From Paenibacillus terrae (GTDB lineage Bacteria; Bacillota; Bacilli; Paenibacillales; Paenibacillaceae): DNA of 55,204 bases. Below are positions 16,615 to 25,191 of the stretch, piece after piece (positions within the stretch are counted from its first letter, which is position 1; each line of letters opens with the position of its first letter). The notes beneath the pieces are model-generated. The model searched no databases. It saw nothing but the letters and a program-made list of their open reading frames with translations, and was not told where the DNA came from. Both the position numbers and the translations under genes were made by a program. The stretch covers positions 1 to 55,204 of the forward strand of contig NZ_JTHP01000044.1 in NCBI RefSeq assembly GCF_000943545.1, given 5' to 3'.

Positions 16615-17172
16615 TTAGTCTAGCATCACTTTTGTTGTCCCAACTTTTTTGAAGCCAGCTAGCAGATAATTTGCATCAGGGTTTCCTGATCTAACTGCTT
16701 CATCTTTCACGAAAGTAATAAAACTTTCCTTTGGAATTCCCCATTTGTGAATACTTGCGTAAATAGCCCATTTGACTAAATCTGAAGATAAATATGCTGA
16801 TTCATTTCGGAAGAATGTACATTCGATAACATCTTTAAAATGGTCATCTCGTTTTTTTGAATACCATGATACCCATGCTGCATCTCCCATTTGTGTTCGC
16901 AATACAAGGTTTAATCCGGGTCTTGTAAATTGAGAAGCACCAACCGTGACTCGCGAGTAGTGTCGATCAGCAAGAGCGAGACAATCGATGTCTGTTTTTC
17001 CTGTTTTTATCCAAGGTCCAAACTCACCGTTATCATCCTCATGATCACCAAATGATATGATAATGGATTGAACTTGTGGATTTTCCATGTGGATTTTAGT
17101 GTGACGTTTTCTATTTTGCGGGGTGGATGTGATGCTGTTTTTTTTGAGGTCAAAATGAAATGTCTCTTGCAA
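16615..17172 (-). CDS. GNAT/Mom-like protein, 3' end probably lost
   Basis: The start is set at the TTG at 17172, six to eight bases after AGGGAGGATAACAATC; the ATG at 17193 lies upstream of that site. The core (ALADRHYSRVTVGASQF, then LNLVLRTQ, AAWVSWYSK, then SSDLVKWAIYASI, FITFVKDEAVRSGNPDANY and LLAGFKKVGTTK) has the general order of Mom-like and other GNAT-fold phage proteins: an HYS segment, a strand pair, a helix and a terminal GF-x3-G-x-T strand. Mom of phage Mu modifies adenines in DNA. The C-terminus abuts the IS3 end and is probably truncated. The call is tentative. Confidence 0.5.
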   Translation of the reverse strand: MQETFHFDLKKNSITSTPQNRKRHTKIHMENPQVQSIIISFGDHEDDNGEFGPWIKTGKTDIDCLALADRHYSRVTVGASQFTRPGLNLVLRTQMGDAAWVSWYSKKRDDHFKDVIECTFFRNESAYLSSDLVKWAIYASIHKWGIPKESFITFVKDEAVRSGNPDANYLLAGFKKVGTTKVMLD

Positions 17173-17203
17173 GATTGTTATCCTCCCTATCATTAATTAT
17201 GAG

Positions 17204-17243
17204 ACAAAAAAAGAACCGATTGCATGGAATATGCTCTGGTTCT
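17204..17243 (-). terminator. Terminator inside the modification operon
   Basis: Minus strand GAACCAGAGCAT..ATGC..GGTTC then TTTTTTT, about 30 bases before the gene that starts at 17172. It resembles the terminator part of the attenuator leaders but lacks the first hairpin. Confidence 0.75.
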
Positions 17244-17270
17244 CTTTTAATGGGCTCAAAAGTGTAAAAA

Positions 17271-17537
17271 TTAGACTTCTGAACTATTCTGTAGTACTAA
17301 TTCAGCCTCAGGTAGTTCTTTTATGTTAAAGTGGGTAACCTCGTTGAGATCTGCTTTTTTAAACTGTTCTTCATGTTTGTATTTAAAGATAAATTTATTT
17401 ACACTTAACGGTTTAAAAAAATTTCCGCGAGAGACTTGAACTTGAATTTCTAGCCAACTCTTATAATCTAAAAATGGGACGCCTTCTTTCTGCGATTCAA
17501 TACGATAGGACTGCCATTCGTTCTTTAAGTCATTCAT
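17271..17537 (-). CDS. Small unknown protein (88 aa)
   Basis: Not recognised. Charged, no cysteines or membrane segment. The start follows GAGGAACACCCC. It lies between the 57-residue gene and the GNAT-like gene, so it is part of the same minus-strand operon. Its C-terminus (IKELPEAELVLQNS) is acidic. Confidence 0.65.
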   Translation of the reverse strand: MNDLKNEWQSYRIESQKEGVPFLDYKSWLEIQVQVSRGNFFKPLSVNKFIFKYKHEEQFKKADLNEVTHFNIKELPEAELVLQNSSEV

Positions 17538-17566
17538 GGGGTGTTCCTCAATTATTTATTGTGATT

Positions 17567-17740
17567 CTAGTGAACAAATCCACCAAAATCATGAGCATCA
17601 ATTGCTCGGCCAATATTAATGATTTTAACTATCCCCTTACCCCAGATATTTTCCCAAGATTGAAGAGCATCCGTTTCTTCTTCATTAATAAACATATGCT
17701 CTACAATACCAAAATTGTCAAAGGTTATCCGTGTAAACAA
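17567..17740 (-). CDS. Small unknown protein (57 aa), TTG start
   Basis: The start is taken as the TTG at 17740, because the upstream in-frame ATG at 17755 is itself part of the ribosome site (ATGGAGGTCATAAAC-TTG). Not recognised; acidic, with an IWGKGIVKIINIGRAI segment. Encoded 40 bases after the PP-loop gene. Confidence 0.6.
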   Translation of the reverse strand: MFTRITFDNFGIVEHMFINEEETDALQSWENIWGKGIVKIINIGRAIDAHDFGGFVH

Positions 17741-17780
17741 GTTTATGACCTCCATTAAAAAAATTGGTTCTTCAGCTCAA

Positions 17781-18902
17781 TCAAAATTGAACAAAACAGC
17801 CGCATCCACCGATATCGAATAGATCGATCTGCTCAGGTTTAGAATTCTCGATTAAATTGAACTCACGCAGCGTGAATGGCTCACTTGGATAACGAACGTC
17901 TGTATACAAATTCCCTTCGTCATCTTCTAATTGCTTTACTTCTGGATTTTTCCCTTTGCGCTTCATGAAGCTATATTTCTTTATCTTCATGTATCTCGTT
18001 GAAGCGCTTGCTGCGGGGTGAATATAAAGTTTCGGTTTTGCACATTTACCGTAAAAGTAGTCACGATAAGCATCATCTAATTCTTGTAGCATACTCTCCT
18101 GCATATGTGCTGGAATCTGATCTTCTTCAGGTACTTTATTGTCCAGAATATACCTGTATGCCGATACACACATATAAAGGTGGTACTCCTCTTCCATATG
18201 TTTTTGAAATATATCGGGCATAGTTTTTTTAAGGTTTCTATAATGTCCCTGTCCAGCTTTAACGCATCGTCCGTTACAATTGTTGTGAGAAAAGCCAAGC
18301 TTATATAACTCAGGTTGTATAATGTTGTGCTCCTTAAGTATATTGTTTATGGGAATGAAGTTATTTATGAGGGGCATTTCAACATGAAATGGCCTCCAGT
18401 TCCTTACAATTGCTTCTTCTCGGTGCAGTTCTTCAATGCCTATTCCAAAATAGAGTGTGGCATCTGTAATGAAATCTTCTTGTTTCAATATTTGATGATT
18501 TTTCCATTTCTCAATCTTCGGTATAATTTGCTTTTTTAAGAAATCAGATGCTACACGCATCTTAAGAATTTTTGAACAATCACCAATCATATTGTTAAAA
18601 ACCAATTTTTTTTCAAACATCAGTTGCATCGGCGTAATACCTGCACAGTGAATTAACAAGGGGAGTTTTAATTTATCCGAGCTTTCTGAGATGAAGCGGT
18701 ACGTATCATGGTTTTCCCATAGTGTGTCCGTAAAATATAGTAAAATATTGTCCTCAGGATATTTTTTCTTAACAAAGTCGGCTACTGCAAAGCTGGCTTT
18801 TCCTCCGCTACAAAAAACGATGTGATTTTTTAGTAATTGATGTCCTTCTTTATTTTTTGACTTGTTATCTATACCTTGGCTATGATCTAACTTAATACGC
18901 AA
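17781..18902 (-). CDS. PAPS-reductase/PP-loop ATPase family protein
   Basis: A 373-residue protein starting with TTG at 18902 after AAAGGAGGAAATACAT. The PP-loop is at residues about 31-36 (FCSGGKAS), followed by LLYFTDTLWENHDTYRF, the usual second block of the adenine nucleotide alpha-hydrolase fold. A later FSHNNCNGRCVKAGQ segment is common in phage PAPS-reductase-like proteins. Such enzymes activate substrates by adenylation and include sulfur-transfer and DndC-like DNA phosphorothioation proteins, but no dnd partner is seen here. The C-terminus ends in CGCFVQF. It lies directly after the methylase-like gene. Confidence 0.85.
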   Translation of the reverse strand: MRIKLDHSQGIDNKSKNKEGHQLLKNHIVFCSGGKASFAVADFVKKKYPEDNILLYFTDTLWENHDTYRFISESSDKLKLPLLIHCAGITPMQLMFEKKLVFNNMIGDCSKILKMRVASDFLKKQIIPKIEKWKNHQILKQEDFITDATLYFGIGIEELHREEAIVRNWRPFHVEMPLINNFIPINNILKEHNIIQPELYKLGFSHNNCNGRCVKAGQGHYRNLKKTMPDIFQKHMEEEYHLYMCVSAYRYILDNKVPEEDQIPAHMQESMLQELDDAYRDYFYGKCAKPKLYIHPAASASTRYMKIKKYSFMKRKGKNPEVKQLEDDEGNLYTDVRYPSEPFTLREFNLIENSKPEQIDLFDIGGCGCFVQF

Positions 18903-18938
18903 ATGTATTTCCTCCTTTGGGAACCTATGAAGATGTAC

Positions 18939-19796
18939 TCAAAATGCGAATGAATACTGACCGTTATCGCTATTAGGATCAGAAGGTTCGATTACAAGGT
19001 TCACTGGTTCTGAATGGTCGAATCCTCCAATATCTTTTCCAGGTTTAGCATACCAAGGTGCATAGAAATACATTTGAATGATACACAGCTTCACCGCAAT
19101 CCCAGAAATATCTTGTGCATAACCTCTTAAAAAGTAGTTAGAAGCCGGAAGTAACATAGCTCCGCAGCCTACACATGGATCGCTAACTGTCTGTCTCTTC
19201 ATAACTTCAAGATCATCCCCAGCATAAACTATTTCAACTATTAATTTGGTAACTGATAATGGTGTTGGATAGTAACCAAGTCCTTTTTTGTAACCATGTC
19301 CAGAATGTTCGGATAGAAGATAGGATAAATAATCAAAAGGGTTATCAAGGATAAGAAACAAATCGAAAAACTGATAATAGTGCTCATTTAATTTCTCGGA
19401 AATAATCAATCGCTCATCGGTTCCAGCTAGTCCCCATAACAACCAATCAGCAAAATTATCTATGTTGGCTTCAGGGTGATCCAAGCATTGAATTAGCATT
19501 TTTTTGGTTTGCTCCACCAAGAATGTCCCATTTTCAGCCCATTCAATCCTAGGTATAGGTTCGCTCCCTGCAATGGTCCCATTCATGAGAATGTCTAGCC
19601 AATAATTCCATCTTCCCCACAATAAGTCGTCATAACCCAGGAGAAATGGCAATAACCAGCCTTTTTTCTCAAAAACTTCTGTATGGTATTGAGGTAAACC
19701 TTTGATGGCCAAAGCATAATCAGTAGTACTTTGATGTAATTGAAGAATTTGCTCTTTTGAGAACCGCTCGATCCTATACAATTTATCCTTATTCAT
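18939..19796 (-). CDS. N6-adenine-methylase-like protein, no DPPY motif
   Basis: A 285-residue protein. The SAM-binding motif I is seen as VSDPCVGCGAMLLPASNYF near residues 205-223, followed by GYAQDISGIAVKLC (motif II-like), which is the pattern of HsdM-type methylases (DPxxGxGxxL). No NPPY/DPPY catalytic motif follows, because the protein ends about 40 residues later. It may be a catalytically lost, SAM-binding or truncated version. The start at 19796 follows GGAGGCATAAA. First gene of the PP-loop/GNAT operon, behind attenuator leader copy 6. Confidence 0.75.
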   Translation of the reverse strand: MNKDKLYRIERFSKEQILQLHQSTTDYALAIKGLPQYHTEVFEKKGWLLPFLLGYDDLLWGRWNYWLDILMNGTIAGSEPIPRIEWAENGTFLVEQTKKMLIQCLDHPEANIDNFADWLLWGLAGTDERLIISEKLNEHYYQFFDLFLILDNPFDYLSYLLSEHSGHGYKKGLGYYPTPLSVTKLIVEIVYAGDDLEVMKRQTVSDPCVGCGAMLLPASNYFLRGYAQDISGIAVKLCIIQMYFYAPWYAKPGKDIGGFDHSEPVNLVIEPSDPNSDNGQYSFAF

Positions 19797-19904
19797 TTTA
19801 TGCCTCCAGTATTGTACCCTCTCTCTGCACGAGGGGTAGTTGATTATCCCTGTGCAGAGGGTCGTACAAAAATTGAAAGCTTTTAGTTACAAAAATTCTG
19901 CATA

Positions 19905-20022
19905 GCAAAAAGAAGCACGATTGCATGCTAGCCACTTTAGGGAATATTGCCCCTGAAAAAGTGAATTAGACACGTAATCGTGCTTCTTATAATGTATGAC
20001 TCTTTGGCGCGTGCGAGAGCCC
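19905..20022 (-). promoter_or_regulatory. Attenuator leader copy 6
   Basis: Promoter TTGCCG (20071-20076), 17 bases, TGCTATCAT (-10 at 20048-20053). Hairpin GGCTCT-CGCACGCGCCAA-AGAGTC at 20021-19998. Terminator stem AAGAAGCACGATTACG..CAATCGTGCTTCTTTTTGC. It controls the methylase/PP-loop operon starting at 19796. Confidence 0.8.
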
Positions 20023-20094
20023 TTGAATGCAGTAAAAGTACTTCTAAATGATAGCACAGTTACTTTTGGCCGGCAAGCAAACACGTTGCAATAA

Positions 20095-20598
20095 TTAGTT
20101 TTGTTCCTTTATACCAAGGACTTTGTTAAATAAATCTAAGGATTTGAAATGGTCGAGATTACCAGACTCTAAAATATGATTTCTCATCGCCTTTTCGAGT
20201 CTAAAATAATCTTCGTTTTTTATATTAACTTTATAAGTATAACGGGGTACATTCCTAATATTGTAGCTCGAAGTGGGAAGCCATTCTCCCTGATAAGCTG
20301 ATTCCACATCCGTGATGCAAGCCAACAGCCTTCCATAGGAGTCTTCTTCTTCTTGAAAAATATAATATAAGAAGTGAGGGACGATTCTGAAAAGCTTCTT
20401 CATCCAGATTCTTACTTCAGGAATTTCATATAATTCGTCTGGTATATCGTTATAGCCATCAATATAGAGAAGGAGTGAATTATATCCTTTACTCTCCATT
20501 TGAGATAATGTACGTATGCAGCCCATCATTCGTTCTGTCTGTTTATGAATAATCTCAGATTTCTTAACTTCAAATTGAATGAGTAGTTTCTTATCCAT
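20095..20598 (-). CDS. Unknown protein (167 aa)
   Basis: Not recognised. Mostly helical with clusters of aromatic residues (IVPHFLYYIFQEEEDSYGR). No cysteines apart from two isolated ones. The start follows TAGGAGCAATTATAT. It is 12 bases after the 76-residue gene, so the two form a pair. It ends just above the promoter of leader copy 6. Confidence 0.65.
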   Translation of the reverse strand: MDKKLLIQFEVKKSEIIHKQTERMMGCIRTLSQMESKGYNSLLLYIDGYNDIPDELYEIPEVRIWMKKLFRIVPHFLYYIFQEEEDSYGRLLACITDVESAYQGEWLPTSSYNIRNVPRYTYKVNIKNEDYFRLEKAMRNHILESGNLDHFKSLDLFNKVLGIKEQN

Positions 20599-20610
20599 AT
20601 ATAATTGCTC

Positions 20611-20841
20611 CTATAATTTAGCATGGCGAAAAGAAATATTCTTCCCGCTTTTTGAACCTAAGTGTCCTACATGATATCCCTTGGTTGTATAATGATCTGA
20701 TGGAATAATGGTTCTTCTCGAAAGGAAGTTATCTTCAAGGATGATGGTACCGTTTGATTCAATTTTTTTGATTGTACGGATTTCATAAATTGAACCAGAA
20801 ACAATTTCTAACTGTTCCCCTGTTCTATAGATATTATTCAT
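20611..20841 (-). CDS. Small unknown protein (76 aa)
   Basis: Likely start at the ATG at 20841 after AAAAGGAATTGAAGCA; an alternative ATG at 20874 also has a GGAGAG upstream. Beta-rich: TGEQLEIVSGSIYEIRTIKKI reads like a small barrel. Paired with the gene ending at 20095. Function unknown. Confidence 0.55.
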   Translation of the reverse strand: MNNIYRTGEQLEIVSGSIYEIRTIKKIESNGTIILEDNFLSRRTIIPSDHYTTKGYHVGHLGSKSGKNISFRHAKL

Positions 20842-20981
20842 TGCTTCAATTCCTTTTCTAAGATTAATAAACATTTTTATTAGATTCTCTCCATTATTTT
20901 ATCACAAAGGAATTATAGATGCTTTTTTTTAGCGAGGACATTAGATTAGAGTTAATATAGGTATAAACTGATCACTAGCTT

Positions 20982-21135
20982 TTACATACGAGTGAAATCT
21001 ATGCCATCCATCATCAAGCCACTCTCTATTCCAAGAACAATGCATGGCCATCTTGAAGTTCCATGGTTTGGGATATCTCCACCTTCAACTTTCTTGTGAA
21101 AGCTCCGAAAAGTAAAGAGTTGAACGTATACTCAT
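20982..21135 (-). pseudogene. Small gene with one frameshift
   Basis: An AGAGGTCATATA ribosome site precedes ATG at 21135 (MSIRSTLYFSELSQES, then a stop). One base out of frame the reading continues VEGGDIPNHGTSRWPCIVLG to a TAA at 20982-20984. The total length is 3n+1, so one indel splits it. The remainder of 20875-21259 is otherwise empty. Confidence 0.5.
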
Positions 21136-21259
21136 TATATGACCTCTTTTCTAATAGATAATTAGTTAAGCAAACCTATGAAGCATTTTAAAAAATCGCA
21201 ACAAACTACATTTGTCTCTAAACAAACCCTACAAGTCTATTTACAAGATTTCTTCATAT

Positions 21260-21994
21260 CTATCTCTTATACAGATCAAGTGAACTGGCCATATAAAAGG
21301 AATAGCTGTATCCATGAGCTGAGTTATAAACATCAAAGAGAAGATACCGTTTATATACTCGCACCCCGCTGACCCCACTGATCTGAAAATGAGTCCCTTG
21401 GGAGCCTATGAGGGAAAGATTGTTCCCTTCCAACGAAATGTGCTCCAAATGAATTGGCAGGCTTGTGATATCCTGCAACCAGTCGTCAGGAGTTGTCAAT
21501 ATTAGATGTACCGATTTTCCTGTCATTTCACGAATCACTGTCCAAAGTGAGGGGTGCTCAGTCATTGTGGGGATTGCTGTTGCCTGCACCATACTGTAAT
21601 CGCCGAGTTGAAAATGAGCCGTCCCAGTTAATCCACGGGTCACAATATGTTTAGATTTAGGTAGGAAGTCCATCTTCGTGTAAATAGCTTGGTACCCCTC
21701 TTCAGATTCAACAAGGCCTGTTAGACGATGCTTAATCGTAAGAACAGAATCCGTATCCCGAATCTGACAGAGCCGAACAAAATCACCTTCAGGGGAAGTA
21801 CCACTGTTTATGCTGAATTGAAAATCTCCGAACCTAAATGGAATACGAAATGACATGAATACGTCCTTGTACTCTATGAAGGCAGTTGAGCCCTTTAGTC
21901 CATCCAAAAAGTCAAGCATCAACCATCGATCAATTAATCGTTTGATCGGAGCTTCTGTATTCAAAAAAGTGTCTATTGTTAATTGTTGAATCAT
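21260..21994 (-). CDS. Unknown protein (244 aa)
   Basis: Not recognised. Rich in beta strands throughout (FRIPFRFGDFQFSINSG, HIVTRGLTGTAHFQLGDYS, ISLEGNNLSLIGSQG), suggesting a sheet or barrel protein. No membrane segment, no cysteine cluster. The start at 21994 follows AAGGAGGATTTCCC. It may be co-transcribed with the frameshifted small gene just upstream (22098-22261). Confidence 0.7.
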   Translation of the reverse strand: MIQQLTIDTFLNTEAPIKRLIDRWLMLDFLDGLKGSTAFIEYKDVFMSFRIPFRFGDFQFSINSGTSPEGDFVRLCQIRDTDSVLTIKHRLTGLVESEEGYQAIYTKMDFLPKSKHIVTRGLTGTAHFQLGDYSMVQATAIPTMTEHPSLWTVIREMTGKSVHLILTTPDDWLQDITSLPIHLEHISLEGNNLSLIGSQGTHFQISGVSGVRVYKRYLLFDVYNSAHGYSYSFYMASSLDLYKR

Positions 21995-22097
21995 GGGAAA
22001 TCCTCCTTAGTTAAATTATCTGAATCAAAGAATACAAAAGCACCTTAAAACCTCTGTAAAAGTGGTGATTAAGATCCTGCTTATGATTGGGAACCAA

Positions 22098-22261
22098 TTA
22101 ACATCTAGGAGACCACACTTTGGTCAGTAATTCCCTAAAATCAATATCCAACCTGCAATTCACGAGATATGGATCTGACATACAATATTCTTCTGCTCAA
22201 TCAAAGTGTACTTTGGACACTGGTGGTAAAATTTATTCATTTTTATCCGGTTGTACTTCAT
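22098..22261 (-). pseudogene. Small gene with a frameshift behind leader copy 7
   Basis: ATG at 22261 after AGAGAGGATTACT reads MKYNRIKMNKFYHQCPKY.. and stops at 22160. An overlapping frame (MSDPYLVNCRLDIDFRELLT..) continues to 22098. Likely one small gene split by an indel; a genuine 33-residue peptide is the alternative. Confidence 0.45.
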
Positions 22262-22286
22262 AGTAATCCTCTCTTTCTGATTTTAT

Positions 22287-22421
22287 GGGTTATGAATGGA
22301 CGCAAAAAAGCGCTCCTCCCAATAAACAATCGCACATAAGGCGTAATTCTAGCCACAGGCGGATCATTCACTCGGAAAAGCGCTTTTAAAATAGAAGGCT
22401 CGTACAGCGCATGCCGGAGCC
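22287..22421 (-). promoter_or_regulatory. Attenuator leader copy 7
   Basis: Promoter TTGTCC (22472-22477), 18 bases, TGATAGGAT (-10 at 22448-22453). Hairpin GGCTC-CGGCATGCGCTGTAC-GAGCC at 22421-22397. Terminator stem AAGCGCTTTTCCGAGTG..TTGGGAGGAGCGCTTTTTTGCG. CATAACCC box at 22287. The gene behind it (22261) is frameshifted. Confidence 0.8.
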
Positions 22422-22649
22422 ACAAAAAATAAATAACGAATACTATTATCCTATCATAAGAATTGTCGGAAGGACAAGGTATTCTAAAAATATAGAGCAA
22501 CAGGGGATTTTTAGATAACCCTTTTACTGAAGCTGCCTTTGAAACTCATCTATTAAAACTAAAAATGCTCTTTCCCAATAATCAACTAACGGCTGCAAGC
22601 ATAAATATGATATATTTAGACTAAAACCTTTTTAGAAAAGGGGGATTAT

Positions 22650-24155
22650 ATGGTAAAATTATCTTTATTCGCTTTATCCAAAACAATAGAATCTATCCCT
22701 CAAACTATTGTAGATCATATGTTTACGTATTTATTCAAGGAATCTGATGGTGTTTCTAAGGAAACCTGGTTGTCTGAATATATCAGGAACATCCTCATTG
22801 AGACATTTGGATTCGACACGCAGCATTTAGCCGATCATGTTGAAATAAGGGATAAAAATTATCGAAAAAGGCAGCAAAGTAAGAAATATTGGCTTAAAAA
22901 GTTTCAGGAGGAATTGGCTGAGGTTCCGAACAATCCTGTCTCGATCGAGATATCATCTTGGAAGCTAGCTTTGGAACAAATGAAAGTCTCTACACCAGAA
23001 TTAGATATCATTGCCGAGTCAGAGCGTTTAATAGGCGTTAAGGACCTTCAGGATTTACCAAAGCTTCGTTTGAAACAAATCAAAGAATGGTCATCTACAA
23101 ATTCGACATTTCTCTCTGATTACCGTTATTTATCTTCAAAGAAAACGAACCAAATTCGAAAGGCTCTGGAGACAGACCTCAATTTTATTGTTGCTGATAT
23201 TATCGAGAAGTATGATTTATTCAACGCTGTGGATGTACAGCCGCATGGTCTAATCGAAAATGTCGTCTTCTCTGATAAATCTACATCATTGAAAATTAAA
23301 AAAGAGATTAATGCAATAACCAAGAAAGAAACATATTTTGACGACTATGAGATTAGTGACAATGAGTTTCTTAGGACGATTATTAAAGTTGAGGATGGTG
23401 ATTTGCTTTATGCTGACAAAAGCCTCACAAAATCCTTAGATGGAACAGATCGAGAAATTATTTTCTACGTTCTATCCCAAAAAGATGAATCCTTTTACAC
23501 CGATAGAACGATTACTGTAGATATTTCCAAATTGGTTTCACGGGCTTACAAATCTCAAGGGGTAAAAAATTATGTAGAGATTGAAAAACGGTTACGAAAA
23601 ATCAGATCGTTTGGTTTTCAAGCAGTTATCAAAAAACAGTCGGAGAAAGCACGACCAGGGTCCGCAGATTGGTCTATCTTTGATTCCGTAGTCATTAATT
23701 CAAATCCAAATGGCAGGCGTTATGCTGAGATTGTCATTGGAACCTATTTTCACCAGCAGTACATCAACCAGCAAACTGTAAAGATATACAGAGACAGTCT
23801 GGACTCAATCAAAGGGAACATATCCAAGATACTCGTACATGCGTTGCAAAAAGAGCGGTTAGAGCGCTACGTTCAAGGGAATAAGTTTATAGACGTATTT
23901 CCACTTAACTTTTTTGCTCGAAAAGTACGAATGGATAAACGAAAAATAGAAATGAATATGAGAAAGGTACAGGATGCGCTTGAAGAATTTAAAGCTCTTA
24001 ATATCTTGATTGCTGATTACAAACGACACAGCCCTTCTTCATTCGAGATCTGCTTTATACCACTGACGAACACTGAAATGCATGACTTCTTTGATCAAGT
24101 TGATACACCTATTCAACTGTCGCTTCCTATACAAACCGAGCTAATTGAGGAATGA
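22650..24155 (+). CDS. Plasmid replication initiator (putative)
   Basis: A 501-residue plus-strand protein starting after AAAAGGGGGATTAT. I cannot name its family exactly, but the C-terminal half has winged-helix-like blocks (ISKLVSRAYKSQGVKNYVEIEKRLRKI, then YAEIVIGTYFHQQYINQQTVKIY and NFFARKVRMDKRKIEMNMRKVQDAL), as in Rep_3-like iteron-binding initiators. The decisive context is the iteron array that begins 174 bases after its stop. The N-terminal half is charged and helical. It is one of only four intact plus-strand genes and is read toward the origin. Confidence 0.7.
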   Translation: MVKLSLFALSKTIESIPQTIVDHMFTYLFKESDGVSKETWLSEYIRNILIETFGFDTQHLADHVEIRDKNYRKRQQSKKYWLKKFQEELAEVPNNPVSIEISSWKLALEQMKVSTPELDIIAESERLIGVKDLQDLPKLRLKQIKEWSSTNSTFLSDYRYLSSKKTNQIRKALETDLNFIVADIIEKYDLFNAVDVQPHGLIENVVFSDKSTSLKIKKEINAITKKETYFDDYEISDNEFLRTIIKVEDGDLLYADKSLTKSLDGTDREIIFYVLSQKDESFYTDRTITVDISKLVSRAYKSQGVKNYVEIEKRLRKIRSFGFQAVIKKQSEKARPGSADWSIFDSVVINSNPNGRRYAEIVIGTYFHQQYINQQTVKIYRDSLDSIKGNISKILVHALQKERLERYVQGNKFIDVFPLNFFARKVRMDKRKIEMNMRKVQDALEEFKALNILIADYKRHSPSSFEICFIPLTNTEMHDFFDQVDTPIQLSLPIQTELIEE

Positions 24156-24328
24156 AATTGTTCTTCTTGGTTCGGTTTTTTTTTGAATGTCGGACCTTTT
24201 GAACCTCAAAATACGACTACTCGTCCTTCCTTTTAGCTTAAGAGTACCTTTGGACTAAAACGGTGTAGCTAAGCAAGAAAATATATTATAAATCACTTAC
24301 CTTAATTTATAATAGCTATCGTTAATTT

Positions 24329-24902
24329 TTATTACGATATCTTCGTACTAAATCCCATTTTATTACGATATCTTCGTTCTAAAACGTAGTTGAAGAGTTT
24401 ATATTACGATATTTATGTACTTTTGCATTCCTTAACCATTCATAAAACTATTTTAAATTTAAATGGACTTAGAAAATGCGACGGGATTATTACTTTTTAT
24501 TCGTACCATCTAATTTTTTATTACTCTTTCCTCGTACTAACTATTTTTATTACGTTTTTCTCGTACTAATTGAATAGAAGAAAATAATTATTACGTTTTT
24601 CTCGTACTGTTTGAAAAAAATTTCACCTCTTTTCTTTCATGAATTTAGGTTATTCACGAATTTTCTCACCATTTCCACGTACTTTAATTATTTTATTACG
24701 AAATATTCGTACTTTTACAGTTTTATTACGAAATATTCGTTCAAAACGATCTTAAATTTTAAAAAAAACTTAAGGAATTGAAAATTTTCCCTCTCAAAGT
24801 AAGGTTTCAGCATTTTTATTACCGTTTGTTCGTACTAAAGTACTTATCATGAATTCCCCATTCACATCTTACTTTTAGATTTTCTTACGCTAATCTCGTA
24901 CT
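24329..24902. repeat. Iteron array / probable replication origin
   Basis: Eleven copies of a 22-bp repeat, consensus TTATTACG-N6-TCGTACT, starting at 24329, 24360, 24401, 24487, 24518, 24547, 24588, 24693, 24723, 24827 and 24881. Each is itself a partial dyad (TACG..CGTA). Start-to-start distances (31, 41, 86, 31, 29, 41, 105, 30, 104, 54) are mostly near multiples of the helix turn. The stretch 24156-25191 is very AT-rich and holds no gene. A degenerate copy may lie near 24207-24225, and a TTATTCACG DnaA-box-like site near 24648. Confidence 0.9.
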
Positions 24903-24989
24903 TTTTGTGTTGTTTTCAATCGGTATCGGCAATGTTATAATCTTTTTTGTAGTTAAAAGTTTCATAGAATTAAGTTTTCTAACATATGA

Positions 24990-25080
24990 AGTGCAAAAAA
25001 AAGAACCCAACTATATATCTAATAAGTGGTAAGTTTGGCGACCAGCACTTATTAGATAATGAGGAGTCGGGGTCTTGGCT
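24990..25080 (-). promoter_or_regulatory. Attenuator-like element copy 8, no first hairpin
   Basis: Extended -10 TGATATACT (TATACT at 25105-25110) directed leftward. The RNA would run straight into a stem AAGACCCCGAC / GTTGGGTTCT with an inner ATCTAATAAGTG / CACTTATTAGAT hairpin, then TTTTTTTTGCAC. There is no intact gene behind it: transcripts would end at the edge of the iteron array. It may make a short RNA or shield the origin. Confidence 0.6.
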
Positions 25081-25191
25081 TTACTTCTTTGTAGATGTGG
25101 TTTTAGTATATCACGCCATCACAAAAAGTAAAAGTCATACCCCTTTATTTCCTGTACACTTTTTGTTGGAAAAAAGGAGGAGTGGCAACCC

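Noticed and set aside
24329..24902. The repeat array as a CRISPR
   Set aside because: Repeats are imperfect, only 22 bp, and their spacing varies from 29 to 105 bases; they are AT-rich dyads beside a replication gene, which fits iterons.
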